A stretch of DNA of 64,000 nucleotides from Gaeumannomyces sp. JS-464 (Eukaryota; Ascomycota; Sordariomycetes; Magnaporthales; Magnaporthaceae), in contig NGZR01000001.1 of NCBI GenBank assembly GCA_002197995.1, forward strand, positions 4,278,001 through 4,342,000. Reading direction: 5' to 3'. Shown here piece by piece: positions 54,501 to 64,000 of the stretch (position 1 is its first letter; each line of letters begins with the position of its first letter). Under the pieces are notes generated by a model, which saw only the letters and a program-made list of their open reading frames with translations, was not told where the DNA came from and did no database searches. The translations under genes and the position numbers were made by a program.

Positions 54501-56640
54501 CCCTTGGGGAGCACCACCAAGTCGTCATCCAGGCAGCACGCCGTAACAACTCGGTTGTAGTGCTCGTGGTCAAAGTAGGCATAGAACACGATGTTATCCT
54601 TGATAGTCATGTTCATCAGCCATGGCGTCTGCGAGGCGTAGATGACGCTGTTTGGTCGTGTCACTCTTGGGCCTTGCTGGATCCCCTCATCATCCATGAG
54701 GCTGACCTCGCCTAATATCGACTGCAGCAGCGTCGTCTTGCCGGATCCCGAGTCGCCCGAAAGCACATGAAGTCCTCCCTCGACAATGTCCTCGTGGTTG
54801 AGGGTGATGTTGTCGAGTGTGAATGTCCCCTTTCGGAAGGAGGCGTTGCGAAGCCTCAGCGGGCCCTCCGGGTACGTGGCCAGGGGTGTGACTTTACTGT
54901 AGAATGTGTCCAGCCGTCTGACGGATATCCATGCGTTCTGCCCCTTGCGCCACATGGCGCCCAGGTTCACGAGATTGCCGCGTAGCGTGGTGGTCAGATA
55001 TACCGTCGTGAAAGCACCAGCGGCCGAGAGCGGCTCCCCGACGATGCAGACGTGGCAGGCCAGAATGACGAGGATAGAAGGACAGGGATGCTCTCGGCGA
55101 GCTGGGCCGTCAGCGCCTGCATGAGAGCCACTGTCCACAGCCGAGCCTGCTCCTTGGTCCGGACCTCGTCTATGCGCTGGGACGCGGTGTCCTCCCAGGC
55201 AAAGTACTTGATCGGGCGAATGAGGCTCACGTACTCCGAGATCAGTGAGATCCGGTGGTCCTGCCTCCGCTTGACTTTCCTCTGGGCCTGCGACATCCAC
55301 GTTGCCGTCTTGAGAGGGAGGGTGAGGCTCAGCAGCATCACGGCGAACCCGACCAGCGCAGGCCATCCGTGCAGCTGGAACAGGCCCAGGCAGACAAAGA
55401 CGCAGCTTATCGGGACGCTGACGACCGTCGTGACAAAGTCGCGCGCCTTGAATATTGCGTCAATGTCCGAGGACATGAGGTTGGCGAGCTGGCCGGCGGG
55501 AGTCGTCTTGGAGCTCTTTCCCTTGGCTATGCCTGGCGGCTTCGGCTTTGCGCTCTTCTTGCCGACAAGATCCCCGATGACCGACGACGACAGCTCCATG
55601 CTGTCCATGGCTGTTTGATACAGCTCCTGCGTCATGCCTGATTTGAGGCGGACGCACAAGCGTGTCGCCGTAAAGTTGTACTGCTGATTTGTCTGCGACC
55701 GAATCAAATAACTGAAAAATCCCAATGCGATCCAAAATGATGGACGTAGACGTGCCGTCTGTGGGCTCTCGAAGTAGGCAGAGAAGTTGAAGAGGGCCAA
55801 GGGAACGATCAGCTCGAAAATGGCAGCCAGGGCAATCCACACGGCCATAGCCGCAAGCTCCCAGGAAAGAAACCGGAAAACAGCATTGAGCGTCCGCCTG
55901 CCTCCCTCTCCGGCTTGGTTTATCCTGGCCAGCAAAAGCTTGGGCTCGTCGTACCAGGGGAGGCTGGGAAGGTCGTCCATTCCGATAACGGCTTCGTTGG
56001 AGAAAGACTTGTTCACCAAGGGGCTAAGCCAGCCATACCAGCAGTAGCGGTCGACAAAGCTGGCCGTCTCCTCTGGGCTGGGGCCAACAGGGGCCTCCTC
56101 GTCCGCCGCCCAGGTCGGCTGAAGATGTGCTGGAGGGCTCCATGGCTTGGGTGTGATCATCGCTGTCACAAGTGCAGCGGTAAGCGACATGGTGGCAAAG
56201 GTGACCATGGTGTTATTCTGGTGTTCCAGCCGGAGCTCAAACCAAGGAAGGAGCTCCCTGACGGCCAGGAGGACAAAGGAGCCGACAAGGAGGATGTTGA
56301 CCACTGCAAGGCAGCTCTGTCGCCAGCGGGTAGAGGGCAGGAGGCCCGAGAGTCCGAATCCGAATACAGCTGCCACGGCAATGCAGTCGGCAACATAGCT
56401 GCCGGTCTCTGCCGCCCCAATGGCAGCGAATACGAGGGCCGAAAACCGAAAGATCTGTGAGAGGACTTCGAGAACAACCGAGTCGACCGATACGACCCTT
56501 ACCGGCAGGGTCCGCCCCTGACGGTATGCTCTCAAGGCCAGCAGGAGGGAGACGAGAAGAAGGAGGCTTTGTGGCCATCCTGAGGCTGATATGGATCCGA
56601 GGCGACGAATCCACCAAGAGCCATATTCGCTATCCGTAAA
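51554..56640 (-). pseudogene. ABCC (MRP-type) full-length ABC transporter, decayed
   Basis: Full ABCC order is visible: hydrophobic TMD0 (56535-56150), L0, TMD1 (QAGEGGRRTLNAVFRFLSWE to about 54990), NBD1, linker, TMD2, NBD2. NBD1: Walker A GDSGSGKTTLL (near 54750), Q-loop YASQTPWLMNMTIKDN, signature LS-RGQ split by an intron (GTAAGT...CCAG, 54459 to about 54389), then RARVALARTLYA and Walker B LVLLDDIFAALD. After it two TAG codons stand in frame (54233-54231 and 54203-54201) with conserved text between and after (TVILATRLE, VLSECDRHFVMDGGQVV). TMD2 (about 53730-52800) changes frame near 53693 and 53110. NBD2: Walker A VGRTGSGKSTLMLSL (near 52500), VIPQEAVLLAGSVRSNLDP, signature FSHGQRQILSLCRA, Walker B KLMMLDEATASMD, H-loop IVHRLS, ending at 51554; a frame change lies near 52180. 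The start is uncertain (about 56640-56820). Substrate unknown. Confidence 0.8.
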
Positions 56641-56822
56641 GAGACTTGGTCAGAAAACCCGGAAATCCAAGGCGAGGGAGTCCAGCAGAGGCGGGACTGG
56701 TTGATGAGGAAATACTTGTGGCTCTTTTGAAGAGCCAGAACCCCCGGGCTGTGGCTCCAGGCAACCGGGGGCACCGGCGCCGTCGTGCCTGGCATTTTAT
56801 GGGTGACCGATTGGGTTCTCAA

Positions 56823-58520
56823 ACGGACAGTCTCGATATCTGGTCAGGGCAGGGAAAATAGGAGAAAGAGTAAGAACAGAGAGAAGAAACCATCCCCGAG
56901 AAGGTAGGAGAAGGGTATCTGGTGGATTACTGTCTCTCAGCATGTGACAGCAAGTTGAGGGCTGTCTGAAAGTTGAGAGTTGAGCGACGGCAGGAGAGAA
57001 GTCGGTCAAGCATTTAGAGGAAAAGGGTAATTTAAATCGACTTTTAAGAGAGTGGCACGCAGGGAATTCAAGCGAGCCCAGCCCAGAAGCTGCGTGTATT
57101 TCTTAATTCCCCTTTTGTGTAGTGAATGGAAAGTGAGGGGAGGTCCAAAATTCCATGCTTTGGTTTCCATGGAACAACAGACTGGCTTGTTCGACTTTCT
57201 ATGCCTATCCTTGGTCCCAGCTCAAGCCAGCCCGGCTAGCCTCGTCACTGCATTTTCGACCAGCTAATACCAGCACGCTGAGCAACCACTGCTCATCTTT
57301 AAGGGGCTTCTCTTGATGGTGGTTCCTCGAATGTCTTTGCCTTCGCGATTATGTTATGCCCGACACCGAATGTCTCTCACCAAGGTAGTAGAATGCACCA
57401 ATCACAAGAGACTTCGCCAACATTCTGACTTTTGGGTTACGTTCTCTCAAGACGTTGCTACCTTAGACCTCGGTGCAGACATAACCCAGGCAACTTTGTG
57501 CATGACAGCTAGCGAATAATGGTCCAGTGAATTCGGCTTGATTCACAGCCCTCCTGAACACTGGAATTCGCATTTTTAAGTATCCATAAATACGGCGACT
57601 CGTTTGGCCGCTGCGAGCCGCTAAACAGGAAGGGCCGGGCCGGAAGGGCGGAGGGTTTTGTCTGATAGTTGCAAAACACATTCAATGTATGCCATTCACC
57701 ACTACAATACCCAGAGCTGTGGTCCATGGAGACCCTCAATCGTATGGATAGCGAAGCGACGGGCCCGCCGTGAAGGGCAAAGCTCATTATTCACTACACG
57801 CTCGAGACTTGCTGAGAAGCCTATTCCTTAAAGTTCATCAAGAGAGAAGAAACAAGGCTTGCCGTTGAGCGGGAAATAAGGAACTGCTGCGCGGCCCATT
57901 CGCTCCGGGGTATTAGAGCGAGGATTTCGCTAACCAGGGTGAATTAAAATCAGGCTCAAAAATACGGGTCTGGGGGATCGTAGGCGCCGCCATCGGAGCG
58001 TCATAATTGGCGATAAAACGCGGCTTCGGCTCGGGCTGGCAACCAAGGCGGCAGAAAGGGGCAAAAAGACCCGATGCCGTAGCAGGCGCCTGGTCCAAGG
58101 CCCGCTTCCGCGGTCATGGGTGCCACACGGTCTGGTAAGATGAGGGGAAATCTTGAGCCGAACTGCTTCTGATGATGCAATGTTGTGTGGTATCGGAGCT
58201 TCGGAACTTTCAGGGGCGCGTGTTGACTGCGTAGCCGTGGGAGTCACTAAGCATGATTACATGGCCGCTTGGCCGCCAGCACGACGCGATGGTGAGGGTA
58301 AGCCGGTGGCGGCCTCAATGAATGCGCTGTTGAACCCGCGATTGGCAGCGCAGGGTGGATCGATTCGCATCGTTTGTGCGGACCGGAGACTCTGCACTGC
58401 CTCCCTCCCCGCACTCGGCTCATTGCGCGCTTGCCAAGACGCGGAAGTACAATGATTTTCCGGCCTCAGTGCACTGTGATGGTGATGCTCGGAGCAGTGA
58501 TGTTGATGACAGAGCGTTAA
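56823..58520. other. Gene-poor region between ABC transporter and hydrolase
   Basis: No gene recognised. It is locally AT-rich (about 57050-57130) and holds only short open frames. It contains the ABC transporter promoter at the left and the hydrolase promoter at the right. Confidence 0.4.
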
Positions 58521-58528
58521 TATAAATA
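58521..58528 (+). promoter_or_regulatory. TATA box of the alpha/beta hydrolase gene
   Basis: TATAAATA lies 127 bp before the start codon at 58655, in otherwise GC-moderate sequence. Confidence 0.55.
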
Positions 58529-58654
58529 GCTGATCGATCCTCGGGCCAATGTTGGTATGGTTTGCATGCCAGAGATCCTAACCAACCGCACCGTTATCAA
58601 CGACAACTAGCGTCCAAAGCCTTCCACCACATCACTCCATCCCCAATCATCGCC

Positions 58655-59740
58655 ATGGAGCCCTACGAGCTCGACCTTGAGACCCAGCACCCCAACACGA
58701 TCAAGATCGTTGACCAGTTCAATGTCTATCGTGTGCCCTACAAGCACGTCAACACCCATCCCATCTACGCCTTTTTTGTCGTCCCCAAGACCCTCCCCAG
58801 CGGCCCTCGGCCGCTCATGGTACGTTACCATGGAGGCGGGTGGACAGAAGGCGAAGCGGACGCATCGCTGCGGCCCTTCTTCCTCGAAATGATCCGCGAC
58901 TCGGGCGCCGTGCTCATTGCTCCCGACTACCGCCTGCGGCCCGAACACGAGCTTGCTGACGGCGTCCAGGACTCGCGCGACTTCTGGCGCTGGGTCGAGG
59001 ACGGCGGCGCCCAGACCGCCCTGACCTCCGCCGCCACCACCGCCGGCGTGGTCCTGGACACCTCCAACGTGATTGTCGTTGGAGAGAGCGCCGGGGGTTA
59101 CCATACGGCTCAGGTGGCGCTGCTCGGCATGACGTCGCTGCCTATCAAGTGCCTCATCATCCAGTACCCGGCGCTCCAGCTCGCCGAAAAGTTTCGTGAG
59201 GAGTTCGAGAGGAAGGAAGGGTCCTCCCGCCCGTTTTGGCCTGAGAAGGTGCCGTACTCGGTCGTCGAGGAGCACCTGGCGGGGCTGGAGCCGGCCAATG
59301 TCTGCTCGCGGGCGCCGTTCACGTCACGCATGAACCTGTCGCTGCCATGATGCAGGCAGGCAAGTTTGGCCGACATCGAGGGTGACAACGCGCTACCTCG
59401 ACCCGTGGACTAGCCTCGAGACGGCCGGGAAGCTTCCTCCCGTCTTGCTCTACCACTCAAAGGAGGATGAGGCAGTGGGTTCTTTTTTCCCGTTTAGTGA
59501 ACCATGTGTAACAACATCCAAAGACAATGGTGACTGACAAAAGCCGGTGATTGCGCAACAAAGCAGGTTCCTTGGCAAGCTACGGATGAGTGGGCAGCCA
59601 AGCTCAAGAAGCTGCAGCCAGATGTGCCACTTTATTTGTGTTTCCAAACAGGCTCTCATGTCTTCGATGTCAACCACACGATAGACACACCATGGCTGAA
59701 GGAGCCGCTTGAGTTTGTGAGAAAGTACTGGCCTGCCTAA
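58655..59740 (+). CDS. Alpha/beta hydrolase, hormone-sensitive-lipase-like (esterase/lipase)
   Basis: Cytosolic carboxylesterase-type enzyme; substrate unknown, and such genes often sit in secondary-metabolism or detoxification settings. Start at 58655 (MEPYELDLETQHPNTIKIVD). Oxyanion-hole motif YHGGGW, then GAVLIAPDYRLRPEHELADG, nucleophile elbow VVGESAGG, WRWVEDGG. Exon 2 (59567-59740, intron GTGGGT...AGCAG, 59475-59566) reads VPWQATDEWAAKLKKLQPDV, PLYLCFQTGSHVFDVNHTID and TPWLKEPLEFVRKYWPA-stop, supplying the catalytic His (GSH) and, across the join, the acid region (HSKEDEAV). Between 59340 and 59400 the frame slips two or three times (MNLS, MMQAGKFG, DIEGDNAL, LDPWTSLETAGKLPPVLLYH in different frames); each is a single base, so either errors or a recently broken gene. 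About 350 residues. Confidence 0.75.
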
Positions 59741-60947
59741 AGCTGTCAACAATCCTGCCATGTGCAGGGCATCCCAGGAGCCAGAGGCCTTTTGAGCTCG
59801 AGGCTTTCTTCAAGCATGTCGGGGAACGATAAGGGGGTTAAATGGATATAAATAGCGTGACTTGAACCAATATGGAATTTTCGATTCGTGGAAACAAACC
59901 CAAGGTCACATCTGGGCTTGGATATCGTGCTGCGACCGAACTGTGTGTCACTGGAAAGACTATAGCATTGAAGTCTTGCTGAAAGGTATCCAAATTCAGG
60001 TGCTCGTTGGTATATCAACCCTAAAACCCCGCCCAAAACCCAAGAAACCCGAAAGAGATGGGGCTAGAACAAAATAAGGAAATGATGTAAAGGAGCCCAT
60101 TAAAGGTAAAGGCGTATGATGGAGAGAGAAAACAAAAACAAGCAAAAGAACCTCGCTAGGCTATGCAGAAAGGGAAGGGGAGTAAGAGCAGGAAAAGAAA
60201 AGCAAAAACAGAACAACGCAGAACCAAGCAAAAGAACCTCGCTGCTATGCGAAAGGGTAAGGGTGGTAAGAGGAAGGGAAAGCAACGCAGAACTAGAAAA
60301 AAGAAAACAAAGTAAACGGAACGATTCAAAACGCAGAACAACACGAAATTGGGCAATAGAAAGCAGGAAAGTAAGAGGAATGGAGGAAAATGAAAAACAG
60401 GGGGAAAAGTATGGAAAAGAGGAAAAAAAGCAGGCAATACTAAAAAGGCAAGCAAAAAAGAGCAGGAAAAAACAAGGGGGAAAACAAAGGGAAAACAGGG
60501 TGGAAAGGCAACAAGCGGAAGAAAAGCAGAAGAAAAGCGGAAGAAAAAGCAGAAGAAAAAGCGGAAGAAAAAGCGGAAGAAAAACATAAAATCGTGCCAA
60601 AAAGGAGAAGAGGCGCCGAATTTTGGGGAAAACGATATGAGTAGAAGTCCCCGGAGTGACCCGGGTTGCCGGCGCTGACAGAAGTGTGGTGCTGCTCGCT
60701 GCTGATCTAGCTAATCTCTGGCTCTCGATAGTAGGAGTCGAAACGAAAGGCAATCTCAGCGACAAGGGGGTGCGGGCCGGCTGGGTGGCCGAGCGCCTCC
60801 CCAGCGTTGCAGCCCTGGACGACTTTGGGTCGTGAGGAGAGCACGGGTCCGCACTGCTCTCGGCGCGCTCGGTTGATGAACGGGGGCGCCGTCGATCTCG
60901 GCGTCGACCCTTTAGTGGAGGCACGACCAGTCTGGTCTGAACATACA
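59741..60947. other. Intergenic with an A/G-rich strand-asymmetric block
   Basis: No gene recognised. The middle (about 60060-60600) is a purine-rich low-complexity block, listed separately. Long open frames there (Lys-rich on plus, Phe-rich on minus) are products of composition. Confidence 0.55.
60110..60595 (+). repeat. Purine-rich (AAGCAAAAG-type) low-complexity block with internal duplications
   Basis: Almost only A and G on the plus strand. AAGCAAAAGAACCTCGCT occurs at about 60140 and again at about 60226, with similar flanks (CTATGC...AAAGGG, GTAAGAG), that is an imperfect tandem duplication of about 86 bp. Near the right end GCGGAAGAAAAA-type 12-bp units repeat (60520-60590). Confidence 0.85.
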
Positions 60948-61319
60948 CTACGACCTGCTCAGCGGGGAGTTGGTCATGTCGACCGGGATGGCGCGCTTCT
61001 CGGTTGAGGGGAGCCTCCCGGCCATGTGCCCCTCGAGGTCCTTCTTGTGCAGGCAGAGGATGCCCTCCCCGGGCACGCAGCCGGCGCCGAGGACCCGGAC
61101 GGCCAGGTAGTGGCTCTCGCCGGGCGCGGGGTTCCGCCTTTGAAGGCACGCGATCCTCCTGGACGGCACGCACCGGTTGCCGACGTAGCGGGCGGCGATG
61201 ATCGAGGAAGACTCGTCCTCGACGTCGGAGCGGACGCCGAGGTCGGAGGAGGGCGCCACCATCGCGAGGGCCCCCGGGGCGAGCAGGAGCGCGGCGCTGA
61301 TGAACGAAAAGGTCTTCAT
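60948..61319 (-). CDS. Small secreted four-cysteine protein, candidate effector
   Basis: 123 residues. Residues 1-19 (MKTFSFISAALLLAPGALA) form a clear signal peptide. The mature protein has exactly four Cys (50, 58, 81, 89) in two matching modules 31 residues apart: CVPSRRIACLQRR and CVPGEGILCLHKK, pattern C-V-P-x4-[AL]-C-L-x-[RK]-[RK]. Pairing 50-58 and 81-89, or crosswise, would give a compact fold. The C-terminus has Lys-Arg (108-109). A TATA-like TTAAATAG (61396-61403, minus sense) lies about 80 bp upstream. No family recognised. Size, signal peptide and isolation in a gene-poor stretch fit a secreted effector, but that is inference. The frame is open and there is no intron. Confidence 0.65.
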   Translation of the reverse strand: MKTFSFISAALLLAPGALAMVAPSSDLGVRSDVEDESSSIIAARYVGNRCVPSRRIACLQRRNPAPGESHYLAVRVLGAGCVPGEGILCLHKKDLEGHMAGRLPSTEKRAIPVDMTNSPLSRS

Positions 61320-62743
61320 GTTGGATGGCTGAGGCTGAAGGTGAGGAGGTGGGTGAACGTGAACCGAATGAGTGGACTTGGGGCGCCAGAGCCCAACTAT
61401 TTAAGCACGATGAATGAAGGCGTGACGCTCGAGCTCATCCGGGATTATTCTCCAGGACAAACCATGTTCTCGACAATCTTCGCCACCGTTGGGACCCTCA
61501 CTGCTATTTCCACATCGAGCCAACGTCGGATAGAAATGCATCTATACCGGCCATGGTTTGCCCGCCATCCCCGATGGAGCTTGTACAGGCGAACGAGGAA
61601 GTGGTATCAGACGAAAGCTCCCTCGCCAAATCAGGCGCCCGTTTTGGCAACTGCACGGCCAGATAAAAATATCATGTGGGGAATTGTTTGGTTTCACAGC
61701 GGAGGCGGGTCGGCAAGGTAAATTCTATAATTAGGGATGCACGGAGGCAGGTCGTGTCAAGCTTCCGGTTTTTCTCTCTGGATGTATCGCGGCAAATCCG
61801 TGCAATCCGCGCATCAAAGCTCATGAAAGGATTGGACTGACTGTGGTCATCATCCTAAGGCATCACTGCCGCTTTTGTCAATCGATCCGTTCTCCATGTT
61901 TTACGCGTGCCTGGGTGAAGGTTGGGGATGGGTGGAGTCAAAGGGGCCCATATGGTCATGTGACCACCCTCTTCACAACCAGAATGGCTTTCCCAGTGCC
62001 CAAGTCTGGGGCTTACCGATGAGGTGTCTACCTGATTAAATAACTGCCTCGAACCCGCGCGTGCGGGATTGGCAAGCCTCTTCCAGGCGTGCCGAACGTC
62101 TTGACGGGAGGCATGGGGATCGGAGTGTGAGAGGTGGCTTGCCGAAAAGGACCCCTTGCTGAAAACACGCTCCATACGTAAGAGCCTGGTGGCTTCATGG
62201 GGCTCGGCAGACCGCAGAGCTCCCATACTGCCGGAGTGCCGACTAATCCATTACCGAGATAACGCCAGACCACCTGCGAGACTTTCCCAGATCCTGCCGT
62301 CCCGAGACATTCTGAGGCTCTCTCGGAGGCCACCGGACCCCCAGAACCTGGTGGAGACAGCGGGAAAACGGAGGAGGCGGCCGGTTGCACAGAGACACGT
62401 ACAAGTCAACCGATTCCGGGTCGAATCTGGCCGCTCCGTTCTTTTGGAACTTTCCGTGACGCATCCCTGGGTTTTGTTCGAGAACTCGTCTCCTGCCGTT
62501 TCAGCCCTAAGCAAACTGTCAAATTCCAAACGCGCAAGCATCGCCAGACATGATTTTGGAGTGATCTCGGGCTTCTGCCAAAAACTGGTCTTCCGTTGGC
62601 CAAAGCAGGTGATGTGGTAATCATCGACGAGATGGTGCGACGAGCACGAAGACGGCAGCATTTAAATACACATGGGATCTCCATGCCATGTAGTCCGGTA
62701 GATAGGCACTCAAGAACTCCAATACTCCCGTATCTGCCCCAAC
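61320..62743. other. Intergenic between divergent secreted-protein and rhodopsin-like genes
   Basis: Promoters of both genes lie at the ends. A 154-codon plus frame (62156-62620) and overlapping minus frames have no family features. AT-rich text near 61660-61740 only. Confidence 0.4.
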
Positions 62744-64000
62744 ATGCGCAGTATCTGGCCTTCCCTCGATGGCCGGCATTTGTCGCCAGCCGACGTGTCG
62801 CGATCGCCTGAATTTATCGCTTGGAGCAAAAACCCGAACCCCACAACTCAACTACAGCAGTTCGCAAAAGCCATCATCGTGATCCTCCCTGCGCTTGCAT
62901 TCATCTTTGTCTGCCTCAGGGTCTATAGCCGTGCAAGGGCAAGGCAATTATGGCTGGGTGTGTGCCTGCATGGGTGATTCGACGCGCGCAAAATGGAGCA
63001 CCAGTCTTGCTAACAGATTCCGGTTCTGCCGCTTGGCGTTGACAGACGACATGTTTATCTGCGCATCTATGGTAGGCGTTTCCCTTCTCGGCTTTGCTTT
63101 TCGGATATCACGTTGTCTTCTCGCTGCGTTGCTACGAAAGTCATCTCGGCTAACAACACGCCTCAACAGGTGACAATGGTTCCGATGACGGTGTCGAGTT
63201 ACATGTGTACGTCCTACATCAAGGAGAGTTAAATACAGCGTAGCAAAGAGGTAGACGCTTACTGACCAGGGAAATCAGTTGCCAAAGCAACCTACATCGG
63301 CGTTCACATCCGGGATATTCCACCGATCAATTACATGGAGGCACGACGTTGGGACTATTTGGCCCAAGTGTTTTACCACCCCATTCTACCTCTAGTCAAG
63401 ACCTCGATGCTGCTCTTCCTTTTGAAGCTGGGCCGCCAGAAGCCCTACGTGAAGCATGCCATCCACGCGGTGAACGCGCTCAACCTGGCCACCATGGCCG
63501 CCACAACCTTAACGGCCATGCTCCAGTGCCTACCCGTTCAGCGGTACTGGGACCCCGCGTGAAAGGGAGCTGCATCCCAGCTATCGGTCGTTTCTACATA
63601 TCAGCTGCGGCCATCTCCATCTTTACCGACGTTCTAGTTCTGGGGTTGCCGTTCTGGGTTTTTCTTGACTTGCAGATGGCTCGCAAGTTGAAGATAGCTG
63701 TCCTGGCCGTTTTCTGTTTCGGCTCTTTGTAAGTTTAAAAAAAACCCACAGAGAAACATCACACAGAGACTCCGAGAAAAAACAAAGAACACGGTGTTTT
63801 CTAACAACAACCTCAGAGTGACCATTGTCAGCGTGGTCAGGCTCTATTATTTCTACCGACTCTTTTCTGAAAACCCTCTCGAAGTCCAACGCCGTCTCAG
63901 AAACCCCGACCCGAGCTACAACATCGCCTTCGTCGTGTCCAACCTCGAGACGAGCCTGGCCATCATGTGCGCTTGCGTCCCCGCTCTCAGGGGGCTAGCC
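62744..64000 (+). CDS. Fungal rhodopsin-like (Pth11-related type) integral membrane protein, cut by right edge
   Basis: Seven-span membrane protein of the large fungal group with the rhodopsin-like domain; some members are GPCR-like, most are uncharacterised. Start MRSIWPSLDGRHLSPADVSR (62744). Visible parts: helix 1 AKAIIVILPALAFIFVCLRV with YSRARA, an intron, LTDDMFICAS (family D-D-x-F/W), an intron, VTMVPMTVSSYM, an intron (acceptor about 63279), AKATYIGVHIRDIPP, LAQVFYHPILPLVKTSMLLF (helix with family PLVK-S), NLATMAATTLTAMLQCLPVQ, RYWDP, KGSCIPAIGRFYISAAAISI, DVLVLGLPFWVFLDLQMARK, an intron (63728 to about 63816), VTIVSVVRLYYFYRLF, SYNIAFVVSNLETSLAIMCA, CVPALRGLA. The frame slips once at 63561 (WDPA / VKGSC): one G appears missing. 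Two Cys in QCLPVQ and GSCIP form the usual conserved pair. The cytoplasmic tail is off the window. No N-terminal CFEM domain is present. Confidence 0.82.

Noticed and set aside
60116..60589. 157-codon Lys/Arg/Gln-rich plus frame and Phe-rich minus frame
   Set aside because: Direct results of the purine-rich low-complexity block.

Overview
This window is filamentous ascomycete nuclear DNA, most likely a Sordariomycete and possibly Magnaporthales (the order is a guess). Genes are GC-rich, with short introns bounded by GTATGT/GTAAGT-like donors and CAG/TAG acceptors. The recognisable proteins are fungal: Msb2 mucin, EED, a Rrn11-type Pol I factor, a HET-domain protein, a fungal rhodopsin-like membrane protein and the complex I 29.9-kDa subunit.

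Layout. 1-10.5 kb is housekeeping: Paf1 (partial, -), Rer1 (-), mitochondrial enoyl-CoA hydratase (+), a large RING/ZZ-like/SH3-like protein (+) and six-exon FKBP12 (-). 10.5-16.7 kb is gene-poor and leads to the signalling mucin Msb2 (+). An anion:cation-symporter-type MFS transporter follows (20.9-23.3 kb). 23.3-32 kb looks accessory and related to self/non-self recognition: a truncated nucleoside-phosphorylase-domain gene of the kind found at the N-terminus of fungal NLRs, an unknown ORF, a broken MYND-finger gene (-), and a HET-domain protein ending in 13 near-identical ankyrin repeats. 32-44 kb holds a small secreted protein, a disordered Ser/Pro-rich protein (-), complex I 29.9-kDa subunit (+), Rrn11 (+), and the PRC2 subunit EED (-) in at least nine exons. 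44-47 kb is empty. 47-51 kb carries a two-PAS-domain protein (+) and YIP4 (+). 51.5-56.7 kb is a decayed ABCC transporter (-). 58-64 kb has an HSL-type alpha/beta hydrolase (+), a four-cysteine secreted protein (-) and a rhodopsin-like membrane protein (+) running off the right edge.

A feature that affects the whole annotation: many clearly conserved genes (FKBP12, Msb2, EED, Rrn11, MFS, RING, hydrolase, rhodopsin) change reading frame once or more, mostly at short runs of one base, while flanking protein stays conserved. Because Rrn11-type factors are expected to be essential, most of these are probably sequence or assembly errors, so I keep those genes as CDS. Separate from this, in-frame nonsense codons in the phosphorylase, MYND, Ser/Pro-rich and ABCC genes are all TAG, which fits C-to-T change at CpA (RIP-like) and marks at least three as probable pseudogenes.

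How the genes relate: most are independent core functions (Pol II elongation, Pol I initiation, PRC2 silencing, ER/Golgi retrieval, respiration, fatty-acid oxidation, MAPK surface sensing). Only the 25.7-32 kb block suggests a shared theme.
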